Below, one piece after another: positions 35,839 to 50,951 of a DNA stretch of 64,000 nucleotides. Each line of letters starts with the position of its first letter. Within the stretch, counting starts at the first letter, position 1. A model generated the notes under the pieces. The model saw nothing but the letters and a program-made list of their open reading frames with translations, did not search any database and was not told where the DNA came from. Source of the DNA: Pseudoalteromonas rubra (GTDB taxonomy: Bacteria; Pseudomonadota; Gammaproteobacteria; Enterobacterales; Alteromonadaceae); NCBI RefSeq assembly GCF_005886805.2, contig NZ_CP045430.1, positions 248,001-312,000 of the forward strand. Reading direction: 5' to 3'. Position numbers and translations under genes: made by a program.

Positions 35839-37707
35839 TTATTTACTCACACGCAACGTATAACTGCCAGCGCCAGAGTAGGAATACACAATAAATCGAT
35901 AATAACCCGATGAGGCAGTGTAGTTGATGGACTCAGTAGACGTTGGTGTCTCGGATATGGCCACCTGTTGCCATCTGCCACTCAGCCACTTCTCTATTTT
36001 CAAATCGAAGTCAGCACTTGCCGGTCCGCTCAGGGTCAGCGCAATGGTGCCACCGCCATACTGAAACCAGCTACCATTTGGCTCTATCACACTTTGCTTG
36101 TCGCTCAGAGTCCCGGTATAGGTGTCCGGATCTGGCTGAGCCTCAGATTCAATGGTAAAAGAGATGGTTTGTGCCGGATCTGAAATATTGGTAATTCTGA
36201 GCCCCGAATCGCTGCCATTCCACCACAGTGCATTGGTACCGCGAGACGTTTGAGAGTTAGGTAAAGCATGGGTAAACTCTCCGGCCACATCGAACAAATC
36301 GCTCCCGTCACCGCGATTGCGCTTGTATTCCGGGTCCCGATTACCATCGCCATGTTCCATCTGAATATACGGATACCACTCATTGGAATTGCTGCCACGA
36401 CTGTCGACGTGCCAGACAGCTAAGCCCTGATCGAGTTGCTCAGAATTCTGACCTGACTTATGGATGGCTTCGATATAAAAGGCTTCATTGCTGTTTGCCG
36501 GGTTGGTCCATTTATATGAAGTACCGCTGTGCGAGGTATGGCTTAATCGGCCTGATGGTGCATTCGAGTTAATGGCCGGGTTTAGCTCTGTGACTGTGTC
36601 CCAGCCAGCAATGGCCCGGAAATGTGCCACTGGTGGCGTCGGCTTGTAACGATTCGTAGTCCCGATCGCGCCGTAGCCCATCACACCAAAACTGGCGACA
36701 GAGCCTTCGGAGCTACCATCGTAGTCATAAAGATCAGGCCAGTTAGTGATCAGGTGCCCAGACTCGTGGACAAACGTACCAATTGCCAGACTGGCGCGCA
36801 TATCTGTGATTTGATAGCGATCGGAGCATACCCCATCAGCGCAAAAACGTGGGCTAAGCCTCGCCATATGCGGCCATAACCCTTTAGACCAGGCACTGTC
36901 TGAGTTACCGGCATAAAAGATATTGAGGCCACGGATCTGTTTACTACTGTTTGTCGTTAACTGAGAGAAATCAAATCCCTGCTGATACTCCAGCCATTGT
37001 AATGCCTCATTGATGAGCTCCTGAGAACGCACCGTTGAGCTGAGGCTGGAATCGGCATAATATGCTTTGGTCTTTTTTGCCGTGTAATACTGAGTGACTG
37101 TATTCGTGTAATCCAGTTTATTGCCGGATACTGAGCGAAAGTAGCCACGGACCGACTGCGCATTACCAAACTCGTTATAATTAAGATCATTCAAAAAGCG
37201 CTCGACCTGAGCTTTTGAAATCGTTCCCCGCTCATCCGGAAAATCGATGATAATCGTCAACCCTTTTACCTGGCCACTGATCTCCTCAACACTTTGAGTC
37301 TCAAGCATCGAAGTGTGAAACGCCTCATGGCTTCCGAGCATACGTGCGCGCATTTTCTCAACCTGCGCAGCTCTGGCGGCATCCGTCAGCCCAGCCTGAG
37401 ACTCACTGACTGTTTTTGCCGATATGTTACTCTGACTGCCAACCAGTATTTCGGTAGATACCAGCTCAGTGCCGTCATTACTGACCTTTGCATAAGCCAT
37501 CCCTTTTAACGTTTCATCGTAGATCACCAAACGGCCGTCTGCGGTCCTTTGCTCTGCATAATAATCATTACCTTGCAGAAACAAGCTAATCACCTGACCG
37601 TCAGGCTGAGTGAATTCGTAAGGTGTATTGTTATAGGGTATTGCTGCCTGGGCAAGTGCAGCAACGCCCAGTGCACCAAAGGCAAACAATGATTGTAGTG
37701 TTTTCAT
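35839..37707 (-). CDS. Secreted M6-family (immune inhibitor A-like) metallopeptidase
   Basis: A 622-residue protein with a signal peptide ending at AQA near residue 22 and an N-terminal propeptide. The M6 catalytic domain has the zinc motif HESGH (near residue 314, FVHESGHLI) and a following GVMGYG Met-turn-like segment. The C-terminal part after residue 530 resembles a pre-peptidase C-terminal (PPC) domain (SGYYRFIVYSYSG), normally removed after secretion. It should degrade extracellular protein. The mRNA leader has a large nested inverted repeat that covers the Shine-Dalgarno, listed separately. The TonB receptor follows downstream and may import its products. Confidence 0.9.
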   Translation of the reverse strand: MKTLQSLFAFGALGVAALAQAAIPYNNTPYEFTQPDGQVISLFLQGNDYYAEQRTADGRLVIYDETLKGMAYAKVSNDGTELVSTEILVGSQSNISAKTVSESQAGLTDAARAAQVEKMRARMLGSHEAFHTSMLETQSVEEISGQVKGLTIIIDFPDERGTISKAQVERFLNDLNYNEFGNAQSVRGYFRSVSGNKLDYTNTVTQYYTAKKTKAYYADSSLSSTVRSQELINEALQWLEYQQGFDFSQLTTNSSKQIRGLNIFYAGNSDSAWSKGLWPHMARLSPRFCADGVCSDRYQITDMRASLAIGTFVHESGHLITNWPDLYDYDGSSEGSVASFGVMGYGAIGTTNRYKPTPPVAHFRAIAGWDTVTELNPAINSNAPSGRLSHTSHSGTSYKWTNPANSNEAFYIEAIHKSGQNSEQLDQGLAVWHVDSRGSNSNEWYPYIQMEHGDGNRDPEYKRNRGDGSDLFDVAGEFTHALPNSQTSRGTNALWWNGSDSGLRITNISDPAQTISFTIESEAQPDPDTYTGTLSDKQSVIEPNGSWFQYGGGTIALTLSGPASADFDLKIEKWLSGRWQQVAISETPTSTESINYTASSGYYRFIVYSYSGAGSYTLRVSK

Positions 37708-37776
37708 AATTAAGTTCCTTTACATGTGAGTATTCCTTTTTCATATCAGCAGAGATATGAAAATAGGAACTTAATT
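37708..37776 (-). promoter_or_regulatory. Nested inverted repeat covering the ribosome site of the M6 peptidase gene
   Basis: Outer arms AATTAAGTTCCT and AGGAACTTAATT (12 bp, perfect) are 45 bases apart. Inner arms TTTTCATATC and GATATGAAAA (10 bp, perfect) enclose a 6-base loop. On the mRNA the outer 3' arm is AGGAACTTAATT directly followed by the ATG, so the Shine-Dalgarno is part of the stem. Confidence 0.7.
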
Positions 37777-37865
37777 ATTAACCGCAAATTTACAACTGAT
37801 CAAATTTAAATTTTCGTTACTATCTCATCAACAGACACACAAAGTGACACTGTTCCCATCTAACC

Positions 37866-38900
37866 CTAGCTCTGAGTTGTAGAGCTGGCACCGCGATTAC
37901 ACCACCGCTTTATCACAATGCGTCCGCCATCGGGCTTATTGATCTGCGTAGGTTGTTGCTTTGCTTTTGCCTTTCGCCAGGCTTCACTAATGGGCATATT
38001 GTTAAGCAGCTGAACGTATAGATCGACCGACGGAGTCAACTCTGAGCCTATCAGGGTGGGCATGGAAGCAATCAGCTTTTCTTGCGTAGTCGCTTGCAAC
38101 TGCCGCTTTTCAACCACTGTATCAAATACAGCCAATTGCCATTGATAAAAGTCACTGAATACCGTCTGGCCACTGGCATTTACCTGAACAGCAACCGATG
38201 CCTTAAAACGCAAAAAGCCGCCCCAGTCTCGTAAATGGATTTGAGTATTCAGCAAATTCAGGCCGGTACCGGCCGCATGGCCAAATTGCTCAGTCTCGGA
38301 ATGGAATAAAAAAGCGCGAATGTACATCAGCTGGGCATTTCGATAGCTGCTGCTGTCAAAGTAAAGATTGCCCAGATTGTTTTTAATATTGGCAATTATC
38401 TCTCTATCATCCGAGAGCATCATTGCTTCTTTCAGTATGCTGGTTGCCTTCTTGTGTTGTCCTGTAAATCGATAAACCACTGCCAGGTTGTTGGCTATAC
38501 GTGCATATTGTTTCTCGTCGGCAACATAATTCAGCGCGCATTTGTTTAACTGCTCAGCATACTCGTAATCATGCATGCGACGATGATAAATCGCGACTGA
38601 ACCAATAACATGAATATGCTCTCCCTGTAAGTATGCCTGCCACGAGTTCCGGCTCAACTGCGCGATAATATCAGACACCGCATCATAGTCGTGGGCCCGA
38701 ACGCCCGATTCAAGCCCGGCGAGGTAAACCTGTAACAGGCCTTTGCTTGGCTCCGTCGGCAATTTATCCTGCGCCTGATGAAACAGTGCAACCGCCTGAG
38801 CCGGGTTTTTATCGTTCAACTCTTTCAACTGGTTAAGCGTTTTAAACAGCTCCGCTGGACTTAAAGCGACAGCGGCGGAAAACAACAAGCTTGTGAGCAT
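37866..38900 (-). CDS. TPR-repeat protein
   Basis: A 344-residue protein with a short hydrophobic N terminus (MLTSLLFSAAVALSPAE) that may be a signal peptide. Helical repeats follow over residues about 60-230, including TPR-like ARIANNLAVVYRFTGQHKKA and NIKNNLGNLYFDSSSYRNAQ. The last 40 residues are rich in Lys, Gln and Ser. TPR proteins act as binding scaffolds; no partner is indicated. Upstream (to the right) lies a 500-base gap with the small RNA candidate. Confidence 0.7.
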   Translation of the reverse strand: MLTSLLFSAAVALSPAELFKTLNQLKELNDKNPAQAVALFHQAQDKLPTEPSKGLLQVYLAGLESGVRAHDYDAVSDIIAQLSRNSWQAYLQGEHIHVIGSVAIYHRRMHDYEYAEQLNKCALNYVADEKQYARIANNLAVVYRFTGQHKKATSILKEAMMLSDDREIIANIKNNLGNLYFDSSSYRNAQLMYIRAFLFHSETEQFGHAAGTGLNLLNTQIHLRDWGGFLRFKASVAVQVNASGQTVFSDFYQWQLAVFDTVVEKRQLQATTQEKLIASMPTLIGSELTPSVDLYVQLLNNMPISEAWRKAKAKQQPTQINKPDGGRIVIKRWCNRGASSTTQS

Positions 38901-39154
38901 AAGTCAGTGACACCTAATTACATTCTGGTTAAGCATGGTACAGATACAATTAATATACCAGAGAACAATTTCCAGGCAGATTGGTCAGCATTAATGCAAT
39001 CCGCTCAAATAAGCCACAAAAAACCAATACAAAAAAACAATATATGTTAACAACGGTTGCGTTTTACATTTGAACCCAGTAGAGAAACAAGATAAGAAGC
39101 AACTAATTTTACTGGTAAAAAATAGGCAAAAAACACAAATATAAAAATATTAAT

Positions 39155-39168
39155 ATGAGAATTCTCAT
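39155..39168. promoter_or_regulatory. 14-bp palindrome ahead of the small RNA promoter
   Basis: ATGAGAATTCTCAT is a perfect palindrome ending 7 bases before the -35 element of the small RNA promoter. It shares ATGA-AAT with the Fur consensus (about 11 of 19 positions), too weak for a firm call. It is well placed for an activator or repressor. Confidence 0.45.
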
Positions 39169-39175
39169 TTTCTTG

Positions 39176-39204
39176 TTTACATTTGGAAAACACTGCGATA
39201 GCAT
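39176..39204 (+). promoter_or_regulatory. Sigma-70-like promoter of the small RNA candidate
   Basis: TTTACA at 39176-39181 and TAGCAT at 39199-39204 are spaced 17 bases apart. Transcription would start near 39208-39212. Confidence 0.5.
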
Positions 39205-39207
39205 GTG

Positions 39208-39363
39208 GGTGTTCCTTAGGGCATGACTCATCACACAAGTCATTCCAATTGAACTCCCGAGAAGTAGAGCTTACCAACAAGGATGTTGGTTTATTGGGTA
39301 TTTCCTGGCACAGTTTTTGTTGCTATTGGAGGTTAGGCAGGACATTTCCTGCCTTTTTTTTTG
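39208..39363 (+). ncRNA. Candidate small RNA or leader RNA with CsrA-type hairpin
   Basis: About 155 bases between a promoter-like sequence and a strong terminator, with no ribosome site and no convincing gene. Three hairpins can be drawn: ATGACT/AGTCAT (39223-39243); ACCAACA/TGTTGGT (39273-39279 and 39284-39290) with the loop AGGA; and the terminator. The second hairpin shows ACAAGGATGT, identical to the core of the CsrA SELEX consensus (RUACARGGAUGU), with the GGA in the loop. Further GGA motifs occur at about 39328 and 39341. It may titrate CsrA/RsmA, or act as a separate regulatory RNA. It could also be an attenuated leader of the Nudix gene, which starts 65 bases past the terminator. Confidence 0.55.
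39335..39363 (+). terminator. Rho-independent terminator of the small RNA
   Basis: AGGCAGGA and TCCTGCCT form a perfect 8-bp stem around CATT, and the stem runs into a T tract of nine or more. This is the best intrinsic terminator in the window. Confidence 0.9.
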
Positions 39364-39428
39364 CTTTGCTCCCGGCCCATTTTACTTGCCAACATGGCTT
39401 GTATTTGGGTAAATTTGCTAAAAACAGC

Positions 39429-39881
39429 ATGACTAATACCATGACACTCAGACACCCCCACTCCGTACTCGTCATCATTTATAACAGCCACAATGAATTC
39501 TTACTGTTGCAACGTGCCGATGACCCTGATTTCTGGCAATCCGTTACGGGTGGAATTGACCCCGGAGAAGCGCCCATTGAAACCGCATACAGAGAACTAC
39601 TAGAAGAAACCGGTATTAACGCCAAAGCACTTGGGCTGAGTATTCAGGACCATCAAAAATGCAATCAATACACCATCAGAGAGCAATGGCGGCATAGGTA
39701 TATAGCGGGTGCGAATATTAACACTGAGTATGTATTTAGTATCTGCGTGCCGGCAAACTGTGACGTGCAGCTCGCACCTGGGGAACACCTGGCTTATCGC
39801 TGGCTCACCCAGCAACGTGCTGCTGAGCAAGCCTGGTCAAGCAGCAACAGCCAGGAAATTTTGTCTATTAAGCTGGCTTAA
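39429..39881 (+). CDS. nudB: Nudix hydrolase, NudB-like (dihydroneopterin triphosphate pyrophosphatase)
   Basis: A 150-residue Nudix enzyme. The Nudix box is complete: GGIDPGEAPIETAYRELLEE followed by TGI, with the metal-binding REXXEE glutamates. Length and the DDPDFWQSVTGG segment fit NudB, which removes pyrophosphate from dihydroneopterin triphosphate in folate synthesis. Other Nudix substrates cannot be excluded. No strong ribosome site is seen before the ATG. The frame is open further upstream through the small RNA region, but that part is not protein-like. The 3' end overlaps the convergent methyltransferase gene by 14 bases. Confidence 0.8.
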   Translation: MTNTMTLRHPHSVLVIIYNSHNEFLLLQRADDPDFWQSVTGGIDPGEAPIETAYRELLEETGINAKALGLSIQDHQKCNQYTIREQWRHRYIAGANINTEYVFSICVPANCDVQLAPGEHLAYRWLTQQRAAEQAWSSSNSQEILSIKLA

Positions 39882-40488
39882 ATAGGAGGGTTTGCCAGGT
39901 AATGGATGCCCGGCCCTGCGCATCCTCTTCAGGCTCGGTGACTTCAAGACAAGTTAAATCGGCTTTTTGTGCAATATCCAACAAGTAATCCACAGCGCAA
40001 TTTTGCATACCACGTAATTTAAGTACTTCTTCATCATTACAGTGGCGCAGCTTAATCACCAGCAGTCCTTTAGGGCTTAGCAAGTGACGTAAGGTCAGCA
40101 TCGCTTGCTGGCCTGAACTGGATTGCAGATAGTTAAATACAGAGCTCACCAAAATCACATCAAAATTCTGGTGATTCTTGCGAACTTTATACAAACAAGG
40201 TAGTTCATCCTGATACCAGCTGATCGGCATGTCTCGTGTGTAGGCCTGCCCCAGGCGGTTTAACGAACACACGGGCTCTACTGCCACAACCTCAGCCTGC
40301 TCCGCCTGTTCAGCAAAAAACTTTGCGTCTCTGCCTGCTCCGGCGCCGATATCCAAAAACTTTAGACCCGATTCTTCCATTAAAGGGGTAACAAATTTTA
40401 GCCATGAAGCATGCAGCAGTTCAAAGCGGTAAGACTGATACAATTTCGCTAATTGTAATGCGTTGTCTTCATAATATTGCATAGGCAT
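39868..40488 (-). CDS. SAM-dependent class I methyltransferase
   Basis: About 206 residues from the ATG at 40488 (GGAG 10 bases upstream; an in-frame start at 40551 would add 21 residues). The SAM-binding motif I is LKFLDIGAGAGRDAKFF, the acidic end of strand 2 is VVAVEP, and motif IV is FDVILVSSVFNYL. The rest is a typical Rossmann methyltransferase. The substrate is unknown. It overlaps the convergent Nudix gene at the 3' end. Confidence 0.83.
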   Translation of the reverse strand: MPMQYYEDNALQLAKLYQSYRFELLHASWLKFVTPLMEESGLKFLDIGAGAGRDAKFFAEQAEQAEVVAVEPVCSLNRLGQAYTRDMPISWYQDELPCLYKVRKNHQNFDVILVSSVFNYLQSSSGQQAMLTLRHLLSPKGLLVIKLRHCNDEEVLKLRGMQNCAVDYLLDIAQKADLTCLEVTEPEEDAQGRASITWQTLLFKPA

Positions 40489-40775
40489 AGTTGCTACGCT
40501 CCAACTAATGTCACTTGTTCCTGATTCAAAACCATCATAGACAATAATCAAGGCACAATTATGACAATTTGGTTAAACATAGCTGAGATTCAGTGATGAT
40601 TAACACTTTGATTTAGGGACAAATGCGTATACATTGGTTGCCACACCTCAGTGTAAATACACAGTGTTTACCAATACAAGTAACCTGGGTCCAGAACATC
40701 TGAAAACATGCAGGGATTAGTCCCTTTATAAGCCGAAGTAGTTTGCGTCAGTGATCCATTACACAAGGAGTTTTT

Positions 40776-41885
40776 ATGTCACTCAATGCTTTACACACCC
40801 CCTGTTTGTTACTGGAAAAAAAGAAGCTGCTAAACAACATTGAACGGCTCAATAAACATTTGTCACAGTTTGAAGTTACATTGCGACCGCACCTCAAAAC
40901 CCTAAAGTCAGTAGATGTTGCGCGCCATATGTTGGCGGATCAATCAGCTCCTTGCACAGTTTCGACTCTCCAAGAAGCGAGGCAATTCGCTCAGGCTGGT
41001 TTTAAAGACATTACCTATGCAGTGGGGATCAGTGAACATAAACTTGTGGAAGTTCTGGACATACAAAACCAGGGAGTCACTTTACATATTCTTCTGGACA
41101 GTTTTGAGCAGGCACAGTTTATCCATGCCTTTTGCCTCGAAAATGACTGTCAGCTCAGTTGCCTCATAGAAGTAGATTGCGATGGCAAACGCGCCGGTGT
41201 CAAACCCAGAGATCCGCAACTGATTGCGATTGCTAAAATCCTGGACTCATCCGGACTGTTTACAGGCCTTCTGACTCATGCAGGAGGTTCTTATGACTGC
41301 CATAGTTTGGATGAAATTCGTGCTATGGCGCAACAGGAGCAACGCGCAGTGCAAATAGCGGCCGATACACTGCGCTCGCAACACATAGACTGCCCCGTCG
41401 TCAGCGTCGGTTCCACACCAACGGCTTTACTGGGAGACGGATTTGAGCACATAACAGAAGTACGCGCCGGGGTATATGCCAGTATGGACCTGGTCATGGC
41501 AGGACTAGGCGTGTGTCAACCGCAAGACATTGCATTGAGTGTGCTCACCCGGGTGATAGGCCACAATCGCGAAAAAAACTGGTTGATCCTCGACGCTGGA
41601 TGGATGGCACTGTCGCGCGATTTGGGGCTTGCATCGCAGCCATGCGGTTACGGACTGGTATGTAATGGTGAGGGCGACGTTTTGCCCGGGCTGTGCATCA
41701 CTAGTGTTAACCAGGAGCACGGCATTGTGGCGCTTCCAGATACACTCGACACTAGCCACTTTGCAATCGGTACTTTATTACGTATTTTGCCCAATCATGC
41801 CTGTGCTACCGCTGCTCAACACCAGGGCTATCACGTCATCTGTGATGATGAAGTGGACTACTGGCCACGCTTCTCTGGCTGGTAA
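40776..41885 (+). CDS. D-threonine aldolase / D-serine dehydratase-like PLP enzyme
   Basis: A 369-residue fold-type III PLP enzyme. The N-terminal alanine-racemase-like barrel carries the PLP lysine K41 in RPHLKTLKS. The barrel shows EVDCDGKRAGV, LLTHAGGSYDC and VSVGSTPT. The C-terminal D-serine-dehydratase-like domain carries the metal ligands His and Cys in LPNHACATA. Such enzymes cleave D-threonine (and other D-3-hydroxy amino acids) to glycine and aldehyde, or dehydrate D-serine. AAGGAG lies before the ATG. Monocistronic; the 290 bases upstream show a small AGGGA/TCCCT hairpin but nothing decisive. Confidence 0.87.
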   Translation: MSLNALHTPCLLLEKKKLLNNIERLNKHLSQFEVTLRPHLKTLKSVDVARHMLADQSAPCTVSTLQEARQFAQAGFKDITYAVGISEHKLVEVLDIQNQGVTLHILLDSFEQAQFIHAFCLENDCQLSCLIEVDCDGKRAGVKPRDPQLIAIAKILDSSGLFTGLLTHAGGSYDCHSLDEIRAMAQQEQRAVQIAADTLRSQHIDCPVVSVGSTPTALLGDGFEHITEVRAGVYASMDLVMAGLGVCQPQDIALSVLTRVIGHNREKNWLILDAGWMALSRDLGLASQPCGYGLVCNGEGDVLPGLCITSVNQEHGIVALPDTLDTSHFAIGTLLRILPNHACATAAQHQGYHVICDDEVDYWPRFSGW

Positions 41886-41943
41886 TGGTCCACTTTCAGC
41901 ATTGTTGCTATAGTAAATAAATGGATATAAATAAGGAATAAAC

Positions 41944-42903
41944 ATGGACCCAATTACGCTCATTCTCGATTACCTGCTAACGGTTGAGGCGTTTCTGCTC
42001 ATTTTTATCATTTTTGTGCTCAAAGGGAGCATCAAATTTGTCCCACAGAATCGCGCCTGGATAATAGAAAGATTTGGTAAATACCAGTCGACCAAAGAGG
42101 CTGGCCTGAACTTTATTGTGCCTTTTATTGATCAGGTCTCTGCCGATCGCAGCCTCAAAGAACAAGCCGTTGATGTTCCCTCTCAGTCAGCCATAACCCG
42201 CGACAATATCTCTTTAATTGTCGACGGCGTTTTGTATTTTCGAGTGCTGGACCCCTACAAAGCCACTTATGGCGTTGACGATTACATCTTTGCCGTCACT
42301 CAGCTGGCCCAGACAACGATGCGTAGTGAGCTGGGTAAAATGGAACTGGATAAAACCTTCGAAGAGCGGGATATGCTCAATACCAATATTGTCTCTGCTA
42401 TCAATGCAGCATCCGACCCCTGGGGTATTCAGGTACTTAGATATGAAATCAAAGATATCGTGCCCCCCAACTCAGTGATGGAAGCGATGGAAGCACAGAT
42501 GAAGGCCGAACGTGTTAAACGCGCACAGATACTGGAGTCAGAAGGTGACAGACAGGCAGCCATCAATGTCGCCGAGGGTAAGAAGCAAGCCCAGGTACTG
42601 GCCGCAGAAGCAGAAAAAGCTGAGCAAATCCTAAAAGCCGAAGGTGAGGCAAAAGCCATTATTGCCGTTGCAGAAGCCCAGGCAGATGCCCTCAGAAAAG
42701 TCGGTGAAGCGGCCAACACAGAGGAAGGACAAAAAGCCATCCAGCTTGATTTGGCCAGTAAAGCCATTGTCGCTAAAGAAGCCATCGCCCGGGAATCATC
42801 AGTCGTACTGCTTCCTGAAAGCGGCACTGACCCCAGCTCTCTGGTTGCACAGGGCATGTCTATCATTAACAGCTTGAATAAGAAACAAAAGGAGCAACTG
42901 TGA
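41944..42903 (+). CDS. qmcA: SPFH/Band 7 membrane protein (QmcA type)
   Basis: A 319-residue stomatin-like protein: one N-terminal membrane span (residues 12-28), the SPFH domain (about 30-200; VPQNRAWIIERFGKY, FIVPFIDQV), and an Ala/Glu-rich coiled coil (about 190-270). Members form large ring assemblies on the inner membrane and are linked to membrane quality control. The stop overlaps the start of an NfeD-like gene by 4 bases. This pair is conserved as qmcA-ybbJ in Escherichia coli. Confidence 0.92.
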   Translation: MDPITLILDYLLTVEAFLLIFIIFVLKGSIKFVPQNRAWIIERFGKYQSTKEAGLNFIVPFIDQVSADRSLKEQAVDVPSQSAITRDNISLIVDGVLYFRVLDPYKATYGVDDYIFAVTQLAQTTMRSELGKMELDKTFEERDMLNTNIVSAINAASDPWGIQVLRYEIKDIVPPNSVMEAMEAQMKAERVKRAQILESEGDRQAAINVAEGKKQAQVLAAEAEKAEQILKAEGEAKAIIAVAEAQADALRKVGEAANTEEGQKAIQLDLASKAIVAKEAIARESSVVLLPESGTDPSSLVAQGMSIINSLNKKQKEQL

Positions 42904-43364
42904 CACTCTTGGTTGAGCACCTGAGTCAGATCCTGATTGTACTCGGATTACTGGCCTTAATTGTTGAAGTTGCCGTGCTGGGCTTTGCCACCTTTGTGCT
43001 GTTTTTTCTTGGTCTGTCACTGGTCCTGAGTGGCCTGATGATGTCAGTGGGTTTACTGGACGCAACCCTGATGAATGCGCTGTGGGTCAATGCAGTGCTC
43101 ACAGCGGCACTAGCCGGCTTATTGTGGCAACCGCTCAAGCGCATGCAGGCCAAAACACAGAGCACAGAAGTGAACAGCGACTTTGCTGATATCACCTTTA
43201 CACTCAGCGAAGACCTCAACGAGCAAAGCCAGCTCACCCATGCTTACTCGGGGATCACCTGGCAGCTAAAATGCGAAACGCCCATTGCAAAAGGCACCAC
43301 AGTCAAAGTGGTCAAAAAAAGCGTTGGGGTGTTATGGGTGGCAGCGCAAGAGCGCCAGGATTAG
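42900..43364 (+). CDS. ybbJ: NfeD-like membrane protein, partner of QmcA
   Basis: A 154-residue protein starting with GTG, overlapping the qmcA stop. Two or three membrane spans occupy residues 8-75. The C-terminal part (about 85-150) is a soluble OB-fold-like domain, with ITWQLKCETPIAKGTTVKVV. NfeD proteins bind SPFH partners and probably set their assembly. The GNAT gene starts 8 bases downstream, so it may belong to the same transcript. Confidence 0.87.
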   Translation: MTLLVEHLSQILIVLGLLALIVEVAVLGFATFVLFFLGLSLVLSGLMMSVGLLDATLMNALWVNAVLTAALAGLLWQPLKRMQAKTQSTEVNSDFADITFTLSEDLNEQSQLTHAYSGITWQLKCETPIAKGTTVKVVKKSVGVLWVAAQERQD

Positions 43365-43372
43365 ACAATACA

Positions 43373-43828
43373 ATGCACATAAGACCCGCAGAGCTCGGGG
43401 ATTTAGATACCCTCAGTCAGATTTGTATGGAGGCTTTTAACACCGCGCTTGCAGCAACATTGTCGAGTGAGGGCTGTGACACCTTCAGGGCTGTTGCCTC
43501 GCCAGCAGCCCTGGCAACACGATTGGCGGAAGGCAACCAGATATTAGTTGCCGAAATAGCTGAGCAGACCGTGGGCATGATTGAGTTAAAAGCAGGCCGG
43601 CATATCGCGATGCTGTTTGTCTCACCGTCTGCACAGCGCAAGGGCATTGGCAAAGCCCTTGTTGCGACAGCACTTAAACTAGCTAAAGAGCCCAAGGTGA
43701 CCGTGTCGGCGTCACTGCCATCCGTAGCCGCCTATCACAGCTATGGCTTTACACTGGCCGGAGAGATTGCAGAGTCTGGCGGCCTTATTTATCAGCCAAT
43801 GGAAGTCAGATTAGCTGAGGCCCATTAA
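43373..43828 (+). CDS. GNAT-family N-acetyltransferase
   Basis: A 151-residue protein (MHIRPAELGDLDTLSQIC at the start). The acetyl-CoA loop is seen as LFVSPSAQRKGIGKAL, and the C-terminal part carries AAYHSYGFTLAGE. It should transfer an acetyl group to an amine; the acceptor is unknown. It starts 8 bases after the NfeD-like gene. The gap after it (about 250 bases) contains a 39-codon frame at 43864 that I do not call. Confidence 0.85.
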   Translation: MHIRPAELGDLDTLSQICMEAFNTALAATLSSEGCDTFRAVASPAALATRLAEGNQILVAEIAEQTVGMIELKAGRHIAMLFVSPSAQRKGIGKALVATALKLAKEPKVTVSASLPSVAAYHSYGFTLAGEIAESGGLIYQPMEVRLAEAH

Positions 43829-44070
43829 TTGCGGTCAGGTATTCGCCCAATAGGTTTGCGAGTATGAACACTGTGAGTCGTTATAATCAGTCGCCTTTAT
43901 CACTTCCTATGCCGACTAACCGGCTATTAGTGGATCAGTCTGCCCAGCTGATTTCACGTCAAAAATTACAGCGTCACTGATCTCAATATTCATCCCCTTG
44001 TGAGCGAATACATGCAAATCACTGGTCGTTTTTGTTGATCATTCACTACACTTTAAGTTCAGTACGTTAA

Positions 44071-47710
<3,640 letters not shown>

Positions 47711-47974
47711 TCCGTGTCTGGCTGTTATCTACCCAATGGGCTGTCAAATTCGTAACTACTGCCAAGCCATAAATAGGTCGGTGTACTTAAATTCGCAAAT
47801 AATATTATACTGTGAAGACAATGTTCACTAGTTAGTGGCACAGAACAAACATATCACCCTCTACTTAACTTATTGAAATATATACTTTGTCATTGCTATG
47901 TCGTTACGCTGACGTACTCTGTCGACGAGAATATGCGTAAAACAGGTGGCAGAGCAGCAAATGGGAAAACAATA

Positions 47975-48442
47975 ATGATTATCAGGAAATTCAGATTACA
48001 ACGCGGTTGGTCGCAGGAGCAGCTGGCAACGCTTAGCGGATTGAGTGTTCGTACCATTCAGCGAATTGAGCGCGGTCAGAGTCCCAGCCTGGAGTCATTA
48101 AAGTCATTAGCTGCTGTTTTTGAAACTACTGTTGCAGATCTCAAAGAGGAGCCGGATGATATGAGCCATGAAACGATAACCCATCAGGAACAACGTATCA
48201 TAGAGCAGGTACGCGCAATTAAAGATTTTTACTCGCACTTAATTACCTATGTTGTAGTCAACAGCGGGCTTTTTGCCATAAATATGTTTACCAGTCCTGA
48301 TTATATCTGGGCCTTGTGGCCTGCACTCGGTTGGGGTATAGGGCTGTTCAGTCACTGGGCAAGCGCATTCGAAGTATTTGACCTGTTCGGTGCAAAATGG
48401 GAGAAGCGCCAGATTGAAAAACGCTTGGGGAGAAAGCTCTGA
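47975..48442 (+). CDS. XRE-family regulator with C-terminal 2TM domain
   Basis: About 155 residues. The XRE HTH lies at the N terminus (RGWSQEQLATLSGLSVRTIQ, RIERGQSPSLESLK). After a short linker two membrane spans follow (HLITYVVVNSGLFAINMF and WALWPALGWGIGLF), ending in a basic GAKWEKRQIEKRLG. This matches the 2TM-domain family often attached to HTH domains, giving a membrane-tethered DNA-binding protein. The ATG at 47975 starts directly before the HTH with GGGA upstream; in-frame ATGs exist at 47873 and 47933. Confidence 0.82.
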   Translation: MIIRKFRLQRGWSQEQLATLSGLSVRTIQRIERGQSPSLESLKSLAAVFETTVADLKEEPDDMSHETITHQEQRIIEQVRAIKDFYSHLITYVVVNSGLFAINMFTSPDYIWALWPALGWGIGLFSHWASAFEVFDLFGAKWEKRQIEKRLGRKL

Positions 48443-48479
48443 ATAAAGACAAATAGACCCAATCGCCGCCTGGTCTCAA

Positions 48480-50762
<2,283 letters not shown>

Positions 50763-50951
50763 TTACTGCGCAGCTCCACTAAAATTAACGGATATTCAAA
50801 ACTCTAGAAGACAGAAGCAGGGTTGTAAAGTCAGTGAAAAAGCCCATTGCAACTACTGTCAGGCGCTTTGATCTATCACAATGTCATGTGGCCTGGGCAG
50901 ATCTCGCGCTCAAGCTTTGCAAGATGCCAATCGCGACTAATACCCTGGACT

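Noticed and set aside
39183..39428. N-terminal extension of the Nudix frame through the small RNA region
   Set aside because: The extension is Cys/Phe-rich, crosses a strong terminator and is not part of the Nudix fold.
43864..43980. 39-codon frame after the GNAT gene
   Set aside because: Weak ribosome site, no recognisable features, and too short to support without conservation data.
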